A DNA stretch of 64,000 bases from Bacillota bacterium (GCA_023423045.1 JAFAGA010000026.1:24167-88166); one strand, 5' to 3'; positions 25,617-33,917 are shown, counted from the stretch's first letter. Translations and numbers: made by a program. The notes: a model not told the origin generated them from the letters alone.

Positions 25617-26343
25617 ATAGAATTTCTCCTTTTTTTAATTCGTGATTTGGCATTTGTAAAGTTTGCTCATATCCCCTTCCGTACTTTGAAAAGGAAACCG
25701 GATAGATATCCATGTCATTCAGGATATGGCAGAGCCACAGCGGCATTGCGCCCGGAATTTTAATTTCCATCAGCCGCTCTCCTTGTTGCAGCAGCGGAGC
25801 TCCCCAGATTCCGTATTCCAGCCAAAGCTCCTGCTCCCGCCACAGGATATCTCTGTCAAAGGTGATTCTTAACTGGGGATCTTCCAGACCATACATTGCA
25901 GTCCGGCGATATGAGATATACATCGAAGGCTCTATATTCCCGTAGAACTGTAGAAACCAATCGATTTCCCTGACAATCTGGGAAGGCTCCTCCATCGGTT
26001 TATGATAATACAAATACTGTTCCGCATCGCGCAGTTCCATTTTCACTCGCCGCTTATATACAATCCCCCTGTATTTTTTCTTCAGCTCCACATAAACAGT
26101 GTCACCTTCCGCCGGAGTTCCATAGCTGCGAAGTCTCAGCTTTTCTTTATAAACCGGCTTATCCAAAGAGTTCCTGATTAATAGATGCGTCGATGTATCA
26201 AAATAAACATTGCAGATATCCGTCTCACCATAATGATCTACCGCCATCTTATCCATAAGGCACTGATAGAGCTTCCGGTACTTTATTTCGTTGACCAAAT
26301 ATTTTTTTTCGTAACGTTTGAATGTTCCCTGATATTGTCCCAT
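25609..26343 (-). CDS. VTC-domain protein (polyphosphate polymerase-like)
   Basis: A 244-aa protein with a complete VTC-type triphosphate-tunnel fold. Substrate-binding basic residues are visible as Y-E-K-K-Y-L-V near residue 10, K-L-R-L-R-S-Y-G, E-L-K-K-K-Y, K-R-R-V-K, T-F-D-R-D, E-I-K-I-P, and S-K-Y-G-R-G-Y near the C-terminus. Yeast Vtc4 uses this fold to make polyphosphate from ATP; bacterial family members are annotated as polyphosphate polymerase domain proteins, usually without biochemical proof. The start at 26343 is chosen for GGAG 6 bases upstream; the earlier ATG at 26370 lacks one. It is first in the VTC - DUF4956 - beta-helix lipoprotein operon. Confidence 0.85.
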   Translation of the reverse strand: MGQYQGTFKRYEKKYLVNEIKYRKLYQCLMDKMAVDHYGETDICNVYFDTSTHLLIRNSLDKPVYKEKLRLRSYGTPAEGDTVYVELKKKYRGIVYKRRVKMELRDAEQYLYYHKPMEEPSQIVREIDWFLQFYGNIEPSMYISYRRTAMYGLEDPQLRITFDRDILWREQELWLEYGIWGAPLLQQGERLMEIKIPGAMPLWLCHILNDMDIYPVSFSKYGRGYEQTLQMPNHELKKGEILYA

Positions 26344-26413
26344 AACGGTCTCCTTCCACATTTTTTGCATTTTTACTTGTATTGTTTCTCTATGGGCTTA
26401 TTGTAAGGGACTA

Positions 26414-26455
26414 ACTTTAAATGAACTTTAAAGGAAACCATAAAATTACTTTAAA
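26414..26455 (-). promoter_or_regulatory. Tandem CTTTAAA direct repeats upstream of the VTC operon
   Basis: CTTTAAA (plus strand) occurs at 26415-26421, 26426-26432 and 26449-26455. The first two start 11 bp apart, the third 23 bp further on, as expected for OmpR-family response regulators bound on one DNA face. The same pair with 11-bp spacing precedes the two-component genes at 29443-29460. The remaining gap between the VTC and HAD genes (26344-26693) shows no other clear feature. Confidence 0.6.
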
Positions 26456-26693
26456 TTGATATCCTCCAGACTGTATCTGCAAATAATACGCTATATCATA
26501 GAAACTGGATATACAATTAAACATTGTATATTGTTGCGATTATATGGTACATCTGATACGATTATCAGGATAATGTCTTTGCTTTACAAATAATAAGCAT
26601 TAATATGATGTAAAAGAAAAATTTTAGATGGCTTTGTATAACAGTAACAACTCCAAAGGCGGTTCAATTGATTTGCAGACAGGAGAATAGATT

Positions 26694-27221
26694 ATGGATA
26701 AAATTGTTTTTAGTGATGTGGATGGTACTTTACTCAATTCAGAACATAAGATTACGTCTTTAACAGAAAAAGCCATTAAGGAACTAAAGAAAAAGGATAT
26801 TCCATTTGTAATTATATCTGCACGAAGTCCGTCGGGTATTTACCCAATACTTAAAGAATATGCTTTCAAATGTCCTATTGTCTCATATAGCGGTGCATTG
26901 ATTTTAGATGAAGAAAAATTAAAAGAAGCCTTTCCGAATTATTCCATTGTCAAATCTTCTGATATTTTATTGGAGATTATGGAAAATGGGATATCGAAAG
27001 CGGATGCCGTTCATACATTATGTTCATTATGGGATATCCGTTTAGAAAATGCGATTGCTTTTGGTGATAATTACAATGATGTTGAAATGTTAGAAGCAGT
27101 TGGATATGGATTTCTTATGGGAAATGCTCCTGATGATTTAAAACAGAGAATTCAAACCCATACCTATGACAACAATAATGACGGGATTTATCATGCTCTT
27201 TTAAAAATGAATATGATTTAA
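26694..27221 (+). pseudogene. Cof-type HAD hydrolase with an internal in-frame deletion of the cap domain
   Basis: The 175-codon frame is open and has a good start (GGAG 8 bases before the ATG). It encodes all four HAD motifs: D-V-D-G-T-L near residue 8, the Ser of I-I-S-A-R-S, the Lys of N-G-I-S-K-A-D-A-V, and G-D-N-Y-N-D-V-E-M-L. Cof-type phosphatases are normally about 265-270 aa. Here the sequence jumps from G-A-L-I-L-D-E-E directly to K-L-K-E-A-F-P-N-Y-S, the last strand of the C2 cap, so roughly 90 residues are missing. The catalytic core could still fold, but the substrate-selecting cap is mostly gone. Codon use is AT-rich compared with its neighbours. Confidence 0.7.
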
Positions 27222-27264
27222 GAAACCGGTGAGACACATCTCCGGAACGCTCCGCTTCACAAGA

Positions 27265-27335
27265 TGCGCAAATCCGACTTCTCTGCCTATGCTTAGGAGG
27301 AAGATTACATAGGTTAGATTCGTCGGCTCTGCGCA
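27265..27335. repeat. 71-bp imperfect palindrome between HAD and kinase genes
   Basis: TGCGCA-x-A/G-x-CCGAC at the left end pairs with GTCGG-x-x-x-TGCGCA at the right, and inner CCTATG pairs with CATAGG. A further small hairpin GATGTCA-AAA-TGACATC follows at 27349-27365. Either may end the convergent transcripts, but neither has a strong T-run. Confidence 0.45.
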
Positions 27336-27377
27336 AAAAGGAAGGGAAGATGTCAAAATGACATCTGGTTATCTGCT

Positions 27378-28607
27378 CTATATGATTACTGTAAATATCA
27401 CAGATCGGCCATCATCACTGTGCACGCTGATTCTCCCGTGATGGGCTTCCACAATCGAACTGGCGATGGACAACCCGATTCCATAGCCCCCTGTCTCTCT
27501 GGAACGGGATTCATCCGCCCGATAAAACCGGTCGAAAAACCGGTCCAAATTCTTACTTTCGATATATTCCACGGTATTATATACCTCCAGCTTTATTCCT
27601 TTCTTTAATGGCATAAGGCTGATTCGAATCTCTCCGTTAGTGTCGGAATACTTCATGGCATTATCCAGCAGCGTGGAAATCAGCTGCTCCATAGCTCCTT
27701 CCTCCCCATGAAGCTGAATATGAGGCACAATACTGATGCTCAGCCTTTTGCTCTGGCTTTCTGCTACGGCAAGAAAGGAATTGGCAATTCTTTTGACGCA
27801 TCTGCTCAAATCGAATTCCTGGCGGGTCCTCTCAATATTCCCCTCCTCCATCCTGGCAAGAAGCAGCAAATTCTTCACCAGCTTATCCAGGCGGCCAATT
27901 TGATTGCGGATACTGGTAATCCACTCGCTCTCTCCGGTGGTCAGCTCCAGCACATCGGTATTGGCAGAGATGATGGCCAGGGGGGTTTTGATCTCATGGC
28001 CGGCATCGGTAATAAAGCGTTTCTGCTTCTCCATATTTCGGACGACGGGGTTAATTGCTCTCTTGGAGAATACGGATACCAGGATAAATACCAGCAAAAG
28101 AGTTCCAAGCGCAACACCACAGGAGGTAAGAAAGAAATACATCACCATCTGCATCTGGTTTCTGACATCAAGAAAGATTATCATAGGACCGTTCTCTGCA
28201 TTAATAATCCGGTATTTATAGATTCCTTTGTAACCTTCCGATTTTTTTGAAGCCAGAACCTCCTCGGCATATTGTAGAGCATCCTTCGAGCTTACGGCTG
28301 AGATATGGCTGGTATCGATCTCTTTCACGGTTTCATCATGACTCAATTTTATAAAAAAATACCTGGTCTGAAATTTGGTCTCTTCATTTAGTTCAAATCC
28401 AATTTTTTTGTCCCTTGGCGGTTCCTTTCCCCTCTCAAATTCAGGAAATCTCCCTTTGTTCTCCGATAAGAATGCAAGAGTCTGGCCGGCACTCCGATCT
28501 ATTTGATAAAAGTTGATCATATTAATTGCGCCGACCAACAATACCATCACCAGACTCAGAGAGGCCATTGTAATCATAATGAATTTACGCTGCAACTGAT
28601 TTATCAT
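27378..28607 (-). CDS. Membrane sensor histidine kinase
   Basis: A 409-aa two-component sensor. One N-terminal helix (about residues 10-32), an extracytoplasmic domain of about 115 residues and a second helix (about 150-175) are followed by DHp and ATPase domains. The phospho-acceptor His lies in D-A-G-H-E-I-K-T-P-L-A-I (about 204); the N-box is L-L-D-N-A-M-K-Y-S and the G2 box G-Y-G-I-G-L-S-I. The start overlaps the response regulator stop by 4 bp (ATGA), so the two are co-translated. Its position beside the VTC cluster and the shared promoter repeats suggest it controls that cluster. Confidence 0.9.
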   Translation of the reverse strand: MINQLQRKFIMITMASLSLVMVLLVGAINMINFYQIDRSAGQTLAFLSENKGRFPEFERGKEPPRDKKIGFELNEETKFQTRYFFIKLSHDETVKEIDTSHISAVSSKDALQYAEEVLASKKSEGYKGIYKYRIINAENGPMIIFLDVRNQMQMVMYFFLTSCGVALGTLLLVFILVSVFSKRAINPVVRNMEKQKRFITDAGHEIKTPLAIISANTDVLELTTGESEWITSIRNQIGRLDKLVKNLLLLARMEEGNIERTRQEFDLSRCVKRIANSFLAVAESQSKRLSISIVPHIQLHGEEGAMEQLISTLLDNAMKYSDTNGEIRISLMPLKKGIKLEVYNTVEYIESKNLDRFFDRFYRADESRSRETGGYGIGLSIASSIVEAHHGRISVHSDDGRSVIFTVII

Positions 28608-29278
28608 TCATTTTCCTCCAAGGTATAGCCAACTCCCCGGACCGCCTTCAGCTTAACCGCCGCCTCCAGGGCTTCCAGCTTCTTTCTGAGGTAGGATACA
28701 TAAACCCATACCACATTAATCTCTGCTTCTGCATCATAACCCCAGATCCGTTCCATGAACTGCTCTGTGGATATCAGACGTTTGGGATTGCTCATTAACA
28801 TCTCCATCATCTGAAATTCCTTGTTGCTCAAGCGGATGGAGGTATCTCCATTGGATAATTCAAAACTTTCTTTGTTCAGACTGAGATTGGCCAGGCGGAC
28901 CAGATTGGGTGTGAATTCAGCCTTTCGTCTGGTCATGGCCCGAACCCGGGCTAACAGCTCTCCCATGGCAAAGGGCTTGCTAAGATAGTCATCTGCTCCG
29001 GTATCCAAGCCCTTAATGCGGTCTTCAATCTGAGACTTTGCGGTCAGCAATAATATCGGGGTATGAATTCCCTGCATCCGCAGCTTCTCCAGCACTTCCA
29101 GCCCATTCATCTTGGGCATCATAATATCCAGTATAATGCCGTCGTAATTCTGGGACAGGCCAAAATCCAGGGCATCTGCACCATCATAAACCGCGTCAAC
29201 GGAGTAATTATTATGCTTTAGAATGGCAACCAGGGCATTGGACATCTCTTTTTCGTCTTCCGCTAACAGAATTCTCAT
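28604..29278 (-). CDS. OmpR-family response regulator
   Basis: A 224-aa regulator with an N-terminal receiver (acidic pocket in L-L-A-E-D-E-K-E, acceptor Asp in I-I-L-D-I-M-M-P-K-M-N-G, Lys in L-S-K-P-F-A) and a C-terminal winged helix (V-W-V-Y-V-S-Y-L-R-K-K-L, R-G-V-G-Y-T-L). I start at 29278, with GGAG 8 bases upstream, which gives the standard length; an in-frame ATG at 29362 would add 28 unusual residues. CTTTAAA repeats about 165 bp upstream are a candidate autoregulatory operator. Confidence 0.9.
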   Translation of the reverse strand: MRILLAEDEKEMSNALVAILKHNNYSVDAVYDGADALDFGLSQNYDGIILDIMMPKMNGLEVLEKLRMQGIHTPILLLTAKSQIEDRIKGLDTGADDYLSKPFAMGELLARVRAMTRRKAEFTPNLVRLANLSLNKESFELSNGDTSIRLSNKEFQMMEMLMSNPKRLISTEQFMERIWGYDAEAEINVVWVYVSYLRKKLEALEAAVKLKAVRGVGYTLEENE

Positions 29279-29442
29279 CACTTTGTCTCCTTCTGCGTTC
29301 ATACCTTCATGATCTATTGCTCCAATCATGCTTTCAACATGTTTCCGACATGCTTCTGACATTCGTTTAATATGTTCCCTGCAAGCGCATTGTGCAGGGG
29401 CTTTTCTCTCATCCGGCTCTCATAATTATTGTATCACAGGTA

Positions 29443-29460
29443 CCTTAAAGATACTTTAAA
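29443..29460 (-). promoter_or_regulatory. Tandem CTTTAAA-type operator upstream of the two-component operon
   Basis: CCTTAAA (29443-29449) and CTTTAAA (29454-29460) have starts 11 bp apart. They match the repeats at 26415-26432 in sequence, spacing and orientation relative to the downstream genes. This is the expected layout for an OmpR-type dimer site. Confidence 0.55.
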
Positions 29461-29488
29461 ATATCAGGAGAGGAAATACTATTAAATA

Positions 29489-31474
29489 CTATCTTTCAAA
29501 CTGGGATTCATGCTTCTGGAAAAAATCCACCCTGGGTTCCAGAAACTTGAGCTTATGAGTTCCCGGCTCCGGCATCAGTTCTTCCAGAGTATCAAAGATA
29601 TGATCCCAGCTCCACAAATCCTCTCCGATACCCAGATACTCCCGGATCATCTCACACCCGGCCGGCGCAATCGGGTGCAGAAGGCTGGTAATGGTACGGA
29701 CTGCATGGAAAGTATCAATGAGTACCTGCCTGCGAAGCGCGTCGTCCCCATCCGTTTCGGCAACCCGGATTCGGTTTACCCAGTATTTGTTCATGCTGCG
29801 GATATATTGGTCCAAGGTATCCGTAATTCGATGGAACTCATGATGATACATACGCCTCTCGTAGGAGAGAATGGCTGCCCTTGCTTCCTCTCGAATCTCC
29901 CGGTTTACTTCTCCCACTGGTATTCGGGAATCATAATATTTCTGGGAGGTATAAAAACAGGACCGTACCATCCGGTTAAATACATTAGTCAGAAGATTAC
30001 CTTCTTTTAAGACCGTGTCCTGTCCTCCTTTGGTATCCATATATACTCCGGGCATGAAGCTTGCGCTGTTGGTATCCAGGCCAAGGCTTAGAAAATGCAT
30101 CCGAAGCTGCTCCGGAGTATAATACGCCAGCAATTCCCGGGCCATGGGAGGCTTAATTGCCGAACTGCTGCTGGCCTTCTTATCCATAAACAGAACGTGA
30201 TTATTCGCAATCAAATGGGGAAGGGTCAGGTCTCCTTCCCTGGGGTGAATACCAGGTTCCCCGGATTGCAAGGCCATAAACATGGCCATTTCTGCTATTC
30301 CATAGAAATATATATTATCTTCTCCTATAAACTGATATACCTTAGCCTCCTCAGAGCACCACCATTTCTTCCACTCCTCTTTAGCCTTGTTCTCTCCCTC
30401 CAGATAGGCTCTTGTAAAAGAGATGGGTGCCCATAGGGATTCCGGCCAAACCCAGAAAGTAAGCTGGTCCAGACCCTCCTTTACGGGTACCGGAACACCC
30501 CATAGGATATTGCCGGTCAGACGGAAAGGAACCAGGGTCTTGCCTGTTCGATAATTCACTCCCCTCTCGCTGAGCAGCTTTCTGGCAATGTCCCTGTCTG
30601 CAAGATTCTCAAATACCAGGGTTACAGAACTTTTGTTTGCCTCCTCCACATATTCATGCTTCGGAAAGCCGGCCATATCTTCCTTCCCTTGATGCCATTG
30701 ATTTTTCTTCACATAGATTACAGGCTTCTTCAGAAATTCTTCCATGGCACTCAGCTGATACTTTCTTTCATTAGAATGGCTGCGAAGATACGTTGCCCGC
30801 TGAGATAATAGCTCCTGAAATGCCTCCAAGCGGAAATACCAATTAGTTACCTGAATGATCTCCGGCGTTATGCCGGTTAGGGTGCTTTTGGGATTAATTA
30901 ATTCACTTGGCATATATTGATGGCCAAGGGAGCATTCATCCGCATATCCTTTGTCCGAAGAACAGCCCTGAATCGGACATTGGCCTATGACCTGCCGTCC
31001 ATTGAGCAGTACCTTCTGAACCGGATCATAAAATTGTGGCGTGGATAGCCGATCCAAATATCCCCTCTCATACAAGGCTTCAAACACTTCGCTGGATACC
31101 TGATTATGGAGTTCTCCGCTTCTTCCAAGCGCCGATGCCGCATACAGATCCGTACTGATCTGGTACGCATCCAGGGCTTCCTTCTGCTTTTTATGATTCT
31201 CCGATACATACTCTTCAACTGTTAATCCGGTACCGGTCTCTTCCTTCAGTTTGCGGTAACTTTCCAGGATCGGTGAGCCATAGCAATCCGTTCCTGATAC
31301 AAAAATTACATTATCTCTTCCGATGCGATCTCTTAAAAATCTGGCGAACACATCGGCATGAATAAATACTCCCCCGATATGGCCGAAATGAAGTTCCTTA
31401 TTACCATAGGGCATTCCTGCAGTAACCACTGCTCTTTTAGGAAAGGAGGGCCTTTCCTCCTTCGTCTTCATCAT
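29489..31474 (-). CDS. Methionyl-tRNA synthetase-like class I ligase with atypical KMSKS loop
   Basis: A 661-aa class I aminoacyl-tRNA synthetase of the MetRS family. It has A-G-M-P-Y-G-N-K-E-L-H-F-G-H-I-G-G (HIGH motif near residues 29-32), a knuckle-like insert with C-P-I-Q-G-C and E-C-S-L-G-H, and I-N-P-K-S. The expected KMSKS loop reads K-K-A-S-S-S-S instead: the catalytic second Lys is replaced by Ser. There is no C-terminal Trbp111-like tRNA-binding domain. The T-box leader directly upstream carries an ATG at the expected specifier position. It may be a diverged but working MetRS or a paralogue with a different role. GGGAG lies 8 bases before the ATG. Confidence 0.8.
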   Translation of the reverse strand: MMKTKEERPSFPKRAVVTAGMPYGNKELHFGHIGGVFIHADVFARFLRDRIGRDNVIFVSGTDCYGSPILESYRKLKEETGTGLTVEEYVSENHKKQKEALDAYQISTDLYAASALGRSGELHNQVSSEVFEALYERGYLDRLSTPQFYDPVQKVLLNGRQVIGQCPIQGCSSDKGYADECSLGHQYMPSELINPKSTLTGITPEIIQVTNWYFRLEAFQELLSQRATYLRSHSNERKYQLSAMEEFLKKPVIYVKKNQWHQGKEDMAGFPKHEYVEEANKSSVTLVFENLADRDIARKLLSERGVNYRTGKTLVPFRLTGNILWGVPVPVKEGLDQLTFWVWPESLWAPISFTRAYLEGENKAKEEWKKWWCSEEAKVYQFIGEDNIYFYGIAEMAMFMALQSGEPGIHPREGDLTLPHLIANNHVLFMDKKASSSSAIKPPMARELLAYYTPEQLRMHFLSLGLDTNSASFMPGVYMDTKGGQDTVLKEGNLLTNVFNRMVRSCFYTSQKYYDSRIPVGEVNREIREEARAAILSYERRMYHHEFHRITDTLDQYIRSMNKYWVNRIRVAETDGDDALRRQVLIDTFHAVRTITSLLHPIAPAGCEMIREYLGIGEDLWSWDHIFDTLEELMPEPGTHKLKFLEPRVDFFQKHESQFER

Positions 31475-31580
31475 AATCCACTCTCCCTGACAAAATATAC
31501 TATTATAGGTTGCTTTCTGTAGGTTTGTTTTTCATCATGCGAGTATTGCTGCGATCCTGTTAAGATTCATAATAGAAATC

Positions 31581-31925
31581 AAAAAAACGCCCCTACAGCT
31601 ATAACTGTAGGGGCGATATCATCTATCGCGGTGCCACCCTGTTTCATTAATATGTTGCCATACTAATCTTATTGAGTACATATGATACTCTAGTTCTGTA
31701 ACGTGAACCCACGTCATAGCATCACCTTATCCGCTGTTGAATATTTGTCCTGTAAATAAGTTTTGCAAAACACAGGATTATATTTCCGAGATTAGGATCC
31801 GTATGAAGCTCCAAGGCTTGTTTCATTACCCTTCCTGCCATTCCGTCTCAGCCCTCGGAATTCTCTGTAGACCACCCCGGTAATTACTCTCCTCTTCATC
31901 GCCTTTCATCAAATCAGTGAATTGA
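31581..31925 (-). ncRNA. T-box leader (probable Met specifier) with intrinsic terminator
   Basis: On the minus strand the T-box consensus AGGGTGGCACCGCG is present at 31627-31640. It is followed by an 11-bp terminator stem (CGCCCCTACAG with CTGTAGGGGCG, 31588-31615) and a run of seven T. Upstream, Stem I elements such as GATGAAGAGGAGAGTA and a region GGGTAATGAAACA are visible; the ATG at 31824-31826, followed by A, fits a methionine specifier codon. Uncharged tRNA would stabilise the antiterminator and turn on the downstream MetRS-like gene. The specifier assignment is by eye. Confidence 0.85.
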
Positions 31926-32042
31926 CTGGCAATTCATTTGTATTCATTAGTATATGCAAAAAACAACTTCCTGTCAAGGGATTATTCTAATAAAACAGAA
32001 TCCTCTTCTCTCTACTCTTAATAAAATATCATTCTGTCGATC

Positions 32043-32414
32043 TTACTTTGCAAGGAGCTGTCCCGAAGCATCGGCGTAATAAGGAACGATAATATAACGC
32101 CCTGAGTGGATCTGATCAGAGACCATTCCATTGCTTTCCATAATCTCTTCAATATAGTCATTCATATCATCATATTCTTCAGTGAAATATTCAGAAGCAA
32201 TGCTCCAAAGGGTATCTCCCTTCTGTATCTCAATGCTGGCTACCAGCTTTCTTCGATCTGTGTTCCTCTGTGCTGTCACTGTCTTGGTAATAAAAAATAT
32301 GGAAAAGAGCAGAACAACAAATAAAAGTACAGCTCCGGCCATCCATATTCTCTTCTTATTCACTTGATAGTATTCGTTGCTCTCCATAAAACGATTGCTT
32401 GCTCTGTTCATCAT
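32043..32414 (-). CDS. YneA-like LysM-domain protein (putative SOS cell-division suppressor)
   Basis: A 123-aa protein with one transmembrane helix (about residues 25-46) and a LysM domain (about 63-117, with I-Q-K-G-D-T-L-W-S-I-A and G-R-Y-I-I-V-P-Y). It is divergent from lexA with LexA boxes in between, exactly like Bacillus yneA, whose product delays division during the SOS response. By analogy it should sit in the membrane with LysM outside, binding peptidoglycan. GGGAGG lies 6 bases before the ATG at 32414; a second ATG follows directly. Confidence 0.75.
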   Translation of the reverse strand: MMNRASNRFMESNEYYQVNKKRIWMAGAVLLFVVLLFSIFFITKTVTAQRNTDRRKLVASIEIQKGDTLWSIASEYFTEEYDDMNDYIEEIMESNGMVSDQIHSGRYIIVPYYADASGQLLAK

Positions 32415-32595
32415 ATATAACCTCCCAAGAATTTCTTTCTTTTGTAATTTCTCCGGTCCGGGAACCCTTTGCCCCGGGATGGCTTGTATTAATCAGTTTT
32501 TTCATTCTATTGTGGGCTATGGTCATTCGATGTCTTAGAAAAAAACCTTATAATTTTATAGAATGCTTCGTAGCACTGTACTCTCTCCAAAAAAC

Positions 32596-32722
32596 AGAAC
32601 ATATGATACGAACATTTGTTTCATAATGCTATTATAAATAACAAACATACGTTTGTCAACTGTTTTTCGAACATACATTTTGTTTTACAAACATTTTTTC
32701 GCTTTTCAGAACATAAGTTTTG
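32596..32722. promoter_or_regulatory. Cluster of LexA (SOS) box-like sites
   Basis: At least four sites resemble the Firmicutes LexA box (GAAC-N4-GTTC/T): CGAACATTTGTTTC (32609-32622), the palindrome CAAACATACGTTTG (32642-32655), CGAACATACATTTTG (32668-32682) and AGAACATAAGTTTTG (32708-32722). Half-sites lie at 32596 and 32688. Their position between the yneA-like gene and lexA indicates SOS control of both. Confidence 0.75.
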
Positions 32723-32766
32723 CATTATGGAAATAAGTATGATATAATGAAAGCGAAATGAGGAAA

Positions 32767-33060
32767 TGCAAGCTTGCTTGCGATTTCCGATTGGAGCAAC
32801 AAGATCATGAACATGATCTTTGTTTATGTACAATGAGAGCTTAGTGAACATGTTGCAGGCTTGCTTGTGGGCATGGGATCGGAGCTGGAGATTATGAACG
32901 AAGTTCATGATATAATGTCGTGATACATTATAAGCATATATACGTTCGGAGGCAGAACCTTCTAATACGAATTTTATTCATGAGATAATGAATGCGGATG
33001 AACATACTGCAAGAATGCATGCGGAACTGAAGATCATGAACAGATTTTTCATGATATGAC
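32767..33060 (+). repeat. Degenerate tandem repeats with nested hairpins in the lexA leader
   Basis: Three copies of a unit are readable: TGCAAGCTTGCTTG-like start (32767, 32854, 33008), then GGAGC/GGAAC, then GATCATGAAC followed by a complement forming a hairpin, and TTCATGATAT. A fourth partial copy lies near 32945-32992. Each copy can form small stem-loops such as AGATCATG-AA-CATGATCT. The array separates the LexA boxes from the lexA start. No open frame runs through it. Confidence 0.6.
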
Positions 33061-33092
33061 GATGCAAATATAAAATGGAGGCTGATACTTTA

Positions 33093-33710
33093 ATGGGGTA
33101 TGGTAGAATAAGCAATAAGCAGAAAGAAATACTGGAATATTTAAAATCTCAGATTATTAACAAAGGATATCCGCCGGCAGTTCGTGAAATATGTGAAGCT
33201 GTCAAGCTTAAATCCACCTCGTCCGTGCACTCCCATCTTGAGACTCTGGAGAAGAACGGCTACATACGCCGCGACCCTTCCAAACCGCGCGCAATTGAGA
33301 TTATTGATGATGAATTCAATCTGACAAGAAGAGATCTTGTGAACGTGCCGGTAGTAGGTACTATCACTGCGGGCCAGCCGATCCTTGCAGTTGAGAACAT
33401 CGACAGCTACTTCCCGATTCCTGCCGAATATATGCCGAACGAAGATACCTTTATGCTGAAGGTAAAGGGCAACAGTATGATTAATGCAGGTATATATAAC
33501 GGGGATAAGATATTGGTACAGAAGCAATCTCACGCAAAGAACGGGGATTATGTGGTGGCTCTGCTTGGTGAAGAGGTCACCGTTAAGACCTTCTATAAAG
33601 AGAATGGCCATTATCGGCTGCAGCCGGAGAATGATTCCATGGAGCCTATTATTGTATCCGATTTGAATGTTCAGGGTAAGGTGATCGGTCTCTTCCGGAT
33701 GTTTTCCTAG
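33093..33710 (+). CDS. lexA: LexA repressor
   Basis: A 205-aa SOS repressor. The N-terminal winged helix (about residues 1-70, with A-V-R-E-I-C-E-A-V-K-L-K-S-T-S-S-V-H) binds SOS boxes. The self-cleavage site is Ala93-Gly94 in T-A-G-Q-P. The catalytic Ser128 lies in G-N-S-M-I and Lys165 in V-T-V-K-T-F. RecA-ssDNA promotes cleavage and derepression. I favour the ATG at 33093, with GGAGG 11 bases upstream, over the ATG at 33075, which contains that site. LexA boxes upstream predict autoregulation. Confidence 0.95.
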   Translation: MGYGRISNKQKEILEYLKSQIINKGYPPAVREICEAVKLKSTSSVHSHLETLEKNGYIRRDPSKPRAIEIIDDEFNLTRRDLVNVPVVGTITAGQPILAVENIDSYFPIPAEYMPNEDTFMLKVKGNSMINAGIYNGDKILVQKQSHAKNGDYVVALLGEEVTVKTFYKENGHYRLQPENDSMEPIIVSDLNVQGKVIGLFRMFS

Positions 33711-33787
33711 GCGCAGGGAGTCGGAACATTTTACAGCAGAGAATATACCATAGAGAACAATGATACTTTTACGGCACTTCAATATAA

Positions 33788-33825
33788 AACCTGGCTGTTT
33801 GATAACTCTGACAGCCAGGTTTTTA
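33788..33825 (+). terminator. Terminator of lexA
   Basis: AACCTGGCTGT pairs perfectly with ACAGCCAGGTT over a 12-base loop, followed by a T-run. It lies 77 bp after the lexA stop. Confidence 0.85.
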
Positions 33826-33917
33826 TGTGATAGCAATCTATTATGATATTAATTCTGATATGAAAATCCTGTTTCATAAATCATGTGCCCATCTAACAGG
33901 GCCGCACCGTTATCGTC

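Noticed and set aside
32621..32908. 95-codon minus-strand frame across the lexA leader
   Set aside because: It is formed by the repeat array and LexA boxes, with no protein-like pattern or start signal.
32767..33060. CRISPR array upstream of lexA
   Set aside because: The repeats are degenerate, few and unequally spaced, with no spacers of constant length and no cas genes.
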